Assembly (NCBI RefSeq): GCF_015356855.1
Contig: NZ_ARXR01000028.1
Location: 1 to 36,440 of the forward strand
Length of the DNA stretch: 36,440 nt
Source: Alloalcanivorax venustensis ISO4
GTDB taxonomy: Bacteria; Pseudomonadota; Gammaproteobacteria; Pseudomonadales; Alcanivoracaceae
Direction of reading: 5' to 3'
Under the pieces are notes generated by a model. It saw only the letters and a list, made by a program, of their open reading frames with translations, was not told the origin of the DNA and ran no database searches. This document shows, one piece after another, positions 33,659 to 36,440 of the stretch. The position numbers were made by a program, and so were the translations under genes. Each line of letters opens with the position of its first letter. Positions within the stretch are counted from its first letter, which is position 1.

Positions 33659-35011
33659 ATGGCTTCAATTTCTTCTTTGGGTATCGGTTCCGGGCTCGAC
33701 CTCAACGGCCTGCTCGACCAGATGGAGTCGGCGGAACGTCAGCAACTGGCGCCGATCACCCAGCAACAGAAAAGCTACCAGGCGAAGATTTCCGCCTACG
33801 GCACGCTGGAGGGCAAGCTCGACGACTTCCGCGAGGCGGCGGCCAAGCTCGCCGACAGCCAGCAGTTCGACGCGGTCAAGAGCAACGTGTCCGGCGACGC
33901 CCTGACCGCCGTGGTCGGCGAGGACGCGCTGCCCGGCACCCACGACATCGTGGTCAACAACAAGGCCCGTGCCTACAGCATCGCCACCCAGGGCGTGACC
34001 GACAAAACCGAGAAGCTGGGCGCCGGCGCGATCAGTTTCACGCTCGGTAACGGCGACAACTTCAGTATTGATGTGGGCGAGGACCAGAGCTCCCTGGAAG
34101 GCATCCGCGACGCCATCAACGAGGCGGGCAAGGGCGTCCAGGCCTCACTGGTCAACGACGGCAGCGGTCAGCCGCACCGGCTGGTGCTGTCCGCCACCGA
34201 GACCGGCACCGACGCGGCGATCGCCAGCGTCGACTTCGGTACCGGCGGTCTCGGCGACACCCTCGCCGTGGATGCCGGCACCGAGGTCACCGCCATCAAT
34301 GCGTCCCTGAGCGTCAACGGCATCGATATCGAGAGCCAGAGCAACCGCGTGGAAGGCGCGGTTCAGGGGGTCACGCTCAACCTCGAGGAAGAGGGCAACG
34401 CCACCATCTCGGTGACCCGCGACACCGCCGGCATCAAGAAAGCGGTGACCAGCTTCGTGGAAAGCTACAACAGCCTCCAGAAGACCATGGACAGCCTCAC
34501 CAGCTACGACCAGGAAACCGGTACCAGCGGCGAGCTGCTCGGCGACACCACCCTGCGCGGCATTGAATCCCGTATCCGCGGCGTCATGGGCGGCGTGGTG
34601 TCCGGCGGTGAATTCAGCGCTCTCGCCGATATCGGCGTGGACCTCACCATCGACGGCACCCTGGAAGTGGACGACGAAAAACTGGACGCCGCGGTGGCGG
34701 ACAATCTCGGCGCGCTGACGGATTTCTTCTCCGGCACCGGAGAATCGGAGGGCCTGGCCGCGCAGCTTGACGCCACCCTCGGCAAGATGCTCGGTGAAAG
34801 CGGCACCCTGGGGAACGCCACCAGCGGTCTGGAAGACCGCATCGAGGGCCTCGGCGAACGCTACCTGCGCACCGAGGAGCGCATCGACAGCACCATCGCC
34901 CGCTACCGCGAGCAGTTCAGCAAGCTGGACTCGATGATCGCGGAAATGAACTCCACCAGCAGCTACCTGACTCAGCAGTTCGATTCGCTGAACGCCCAGT
35001 TGAGCCAGTAA
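33659..35011 (+). CDS. fliD: Flagellar filament cap protein FliD (HAP2)
   Basis: 450 residues from ATG 33659, with AAGGA 6 bases upstream. The N-terminus SISSLGIGSGLDLNGLLDQM is the FliD signature, followed by coiled coil and QQQKSYQAKISAYGTLEGKL. The C-terminal FliD domain includes VTSFVESYNSLQKTMDSLTS and ends with the heptad-rich segment FSKLDSMIAEMNSTSSYLTQ. FliD caps the filament tip and guides flagellin folding; FliT is its chaperone and lies two genes downstream. The length is at the short end of the family. Confidence 0.96.
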   Translation: MASISSLGIGSGLDLNGLLDQMESAERQQLAPITQQQKSYQAKISAYGTLEGKLDDFREAAAKLADSQQFDAVKSNVSGDALTAVVGEDALPGTHDIVVNNKARAYSIATQGVTDKTEKLGAGAISFTLGNGDNFSIDVGEDQSSLEGIRDAINEAGKGVQASLVNDGSGQPHRLVLSATETGTDAAIASVDFGTGGLGDTLAVDAGTEVTAINASLSVNGIDIESQSNRVEGAVQGVTLNLEEEGNATISVTRDTAGIKKAVTSFVESYNSLQKTMDSLTSYDQETGTSGELLGDTTLRGIESRIRGVMGGVVSGGEFSALADIGVDLTIDGTLEVDDEKLDAAVADNLGALTDFFSGTGESEGLAAQLDATLGKMLGESGTLGNATSGLEDRIEGLGERYLRTEERIDSTIARYREQFSKLDSMIAEMNSTSSYLTQQFDSLNAQLSQ

Positions 35012-35044
35012 GCCAGGAAAGGTAACCAGCAGAGGGTACGACTC

Positions 35045-35470
35045 ATGACAATGACGCGTGGCGCCGCCGGGTACGCCCGGGGCGCGGGGGCCTACGCCCG
35101 GGTAGGGGTGGAAAGCGGGGTAATGTCGGCCAGCCCCCATCAATTGATCAGTATGTTGTTCGACGGCGCCGGCACCGCCATCCGCGCGGCCGCGCTGCAC
35201 ATGCGCGAAGGGCAGGTGGCGGAGAAGGGCAAGGCCATTTCGAAAGCGCTGGATATCGTCAACAACGGGTTGCTGGCGGCCCTGGACCGGGAAAAGGGCG
35301 GCGAGCTCGCCGACCGCATGGCATCGCTGTACGACTACATCGCCCGTTTGCTGCTTAACGCCAATCTGCGTAACGACCCGGCCAGCCTGGACGAGGCCGG
35401 CCGCTTGCTGGCGGACCTGGGTGAAGCCTGGAACCAGATCAAACCCGCCGCGCATCAGGGGGCTGAATGA
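35045..35470 (+). CDS. fliS: Flagellin export chaperone FliS
   Basis: 141 residues. The family core is clear: SPHQLISMLFDGAGTAIRAA, KGKAISKALDIVNNGLLAAL and SLYDYIARLLLNANLRND. FliS wraps the disordered C-terminus of flagellin and delivers it to the export gate. The first 25 residues include two Gly-Tyr/Ala-Tyr segments (AAGYARGAGAYARVGVESGV) matching the usual N-terminal Y-motif. It overlaps fliT by 4 bases. Confidence 0.96.
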   Translation: MTMTRGAAGYARGAGAYARVGVESGVMSASPHQLISMLFDGAGTAIRAAALHMREGQVAEKGKAISKALDIVNNGLLAALDREKGGELADRMASLYDYIARLLLNANLRNDPASLDEAGRLLADLGEAWNQIKPAAHQGAE

Positions 35471-35871
35471 CCGAAATCGAATCCCCGCGCCGGGCGCTGT
35501 CAGCGGAACAGGTACTGCTCGCCTATGAGGCTCTGCTGGCGCGCTCCGGGCGTATGCTGGACTGCGTGCGCCGCCAGGACTGGGACGCCCTGATGGACGA
35601 AGAGGCGCACTATCTGGTGGACGTGGAACAGCTCTCCAGCCGCGAACAGGATACCGCGCTTGACCCCTCGCAGCGGGCGCGCAAGGCGGAATTGCTGGAG
35701 CGGATACTCGAGCGCGACCTGGAAATACGCCGCTGTCTGGTGGCGCGCCGGGACGAACTGGCCGGGCTGATCGGCACGTCCAGGCGTAAGCGGGATCTGC
35801 GCCGTTCCTATGGGCCCCAGGAAGCCACCTCCATGGACTCCGCGTTCCACCTGGACGAAGACACGCCGTGA
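35467..35871 (+). CDS. fliT: FliT-like flagellar chaperone
   Basis: 134 residues, acidic and helical, sequence poorly conserved as usual for FliT. The pattern VLLAYEALLARSGRMLDCVR, then QDWDALMDEEAHYLVDVEQL and LLERILERDLEIRRCLVARR fits the four-helix FliT chaperone of FliD. Position directly after fliS (ATGA overlap) supports this. The tail after residue 105 (Arg/Lys cluster followed by an acidic end) is an extra extension. Its TGA overlaps the GTG start of the next gene. Confidence 0.85.
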   Translation: MTEIESPRRALSAEQVLLAYEALLARSGRMLDCVRRQDWDALMDEEAHYLVDVEQLSSREQDTALDPSQRARKAELLERILERDLEIRRCLVARRDELAGLIGTSRRKRDLRRSYGPQEATSMDSAFHLDEDTP

Positions 35872-36440
35872 GCGGCATCACGCCGATTCTGGATACCCTG
35901 CTGCATCAAGTGCTGGGCAAACGGGTCGACGTGCCCGTGGCCCGGCAGACCCCCGAACCGGTGCGCCCGCTCAGCCCCGCTGAAGCACCGCCGGCGGTGC
36001 GCAGCGACTCGCGCCTCGACCCGCGCACCGCGCCCTTGCCGGACCTGCCGGCCACGCACCAGCGTGCCCGCGCCCCGCAAACCCTGGCGCCGCCGCCGGA
36101 CCCGGCAACCGGGTCCACGCAAACCCATTTCAGCGCCGCCGCCCGTACCATCGCCGATATCCTCGCCCGCTACCCGGCGCCGCCGTCGGCGGTACGGCCG
36201 GCGGTGCCCCTGATGACCGCCGCCGACGCCGAGGCCCCGACCCTGGCCAACCGTCTGCAGGCCAGCGTCGGCCAGAGCGGGCTGTTCTATGAATCCCATC
36301 TGCAAAGCTGGTACCGGGGCGAGATGAGCGGCGCGCGGCTGGCCCAGGAACCGCAGATGCGTTTGTCCCGGCCGCCTGAACCCCCGGCTGCCGCCGCCCG
36401 TGCCGAGGGCGGCAAAGGCCCCGCCCCGGTCGCCGCGGAG
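35868..36440 (+). CDS. Second FliK-like (hook-length control family) protein, 3' end missing
   Basis: 191 residues are visible, running off the window end. The GTG start overlaps the fliT stop (GTGA), a clear coupling signal; there is no good ATG. After a helical N-terminus (ITPILDTLLHQVLGKRVDV) comes a long Pro/Ala/Arg-rich linker. At residues about 137-162 there is a recognisable motif, QSGLFYESHLQSWYRGEMSG then AQEPQMRL. The S-G-L-F-Y-E-x-H-L pattern is known from FliK-type proteins encoded beside a shortened FlhB-like gene, especially in beta- and gammaproteobacteria. Such a gene may lie just beyond the window. It is distinct from fliK at 19280-20479. Confidence 0.75.
   Translation, partial: MSGITPILDTLLHQVLGKRVDVPVARQTPEPVRPLSPAEAPPAVRSDSRLDPRTAPLPDLPATHQRARAPQTLAPPPDPATGSTQTHFSAAARTIADILARYPAPPSAVRPAVPLMTAADAEAPTLANRLQASVGQSGLFYESHLQSWYRGEMSGARLAQEPQMRLSRPPEPPAAAARAEGGKGPAPVAAE

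Overview
The window is a dense flagellar structural locus from a high-GC Gram-negative bacterium, almost certainly a gammaproteobacterium. The gene set has polar-flagellum (Pseudomonas/Oceanospirillales) style: L and P ring genes, a flgA-flgM-flgN block, flaG-fliD-fliS-fliT genes, and REP elements of the GTGGGAGCGGGC type. A probable HolD-like gene followed by rimI at the left edge is also a gammaproteobacterial arrangement. An Alcanivorax-like member would fit, but this is inferred from gene content and base composition only.

Layout. 1-1483: housekeeping edge (HolD-like 3' end, rimI, a small lipoprotein). 1557-4361 (minus): flgA, then flgM-flgN and a degenerate EAL-HDOD signalling protein. 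4528-14687 (plus): rod, hook, ring and junction genes flgBCDEFGHIJ-flgKL. 14889-25707 (minus): fliF-G-H-I-J-K, a terminator, then fliL-M-N-O-P-Q-R (basal body MS/C ring, export gate, ATPase complex). 25910-26257 (plus): fliE alone and divergent from fliF. 26350-31660 (minus): flaG, a 1168-residue TPR/GT41-type glycosyltransferase/FkbM-like/sulfotransferase fusion, and flagellin fliC. 31842-36440 (plus): a PilZ plus HD-GYP-like protein, fliD, fliS, fliT and the start of a second FliK-like gene cut by the window end.

Regulation can be read directly. Six sites match the flagellar sigma-28 (FliA) promoter with identical geometry, TAAA-N15-GCCGATAA or close variants: in front of flgM, flgK, flaG, fliC, the PilZ/HD-GYP gene and fliD. 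Two of these sit back to back between fliC and the PilZ/HD-GYP gene. The late genes are therefore expected to be switched on together once FlgM is exported. No convincing sigma-54 sites were found for the earlier operons.

The most interesting items are: (1) the four-module protein just behind flagellin, which suggests a one-polypeptide flagellin glycosylation and sulfation machine; (2) a late-class PilZ protein fused to an HD-GYP-like domain lacking the tandem histidines; (3) a paired REP element that has entered the 3' end of flgJ and now encodes its last ~22 residues, with a sister copy between flgL and fliR; (4) a catalytically degenerate EAL-HDOD protein in the flgMN transcription unit; and (5) an inverted, isolated fliE and an fliR with no flhB behind it.
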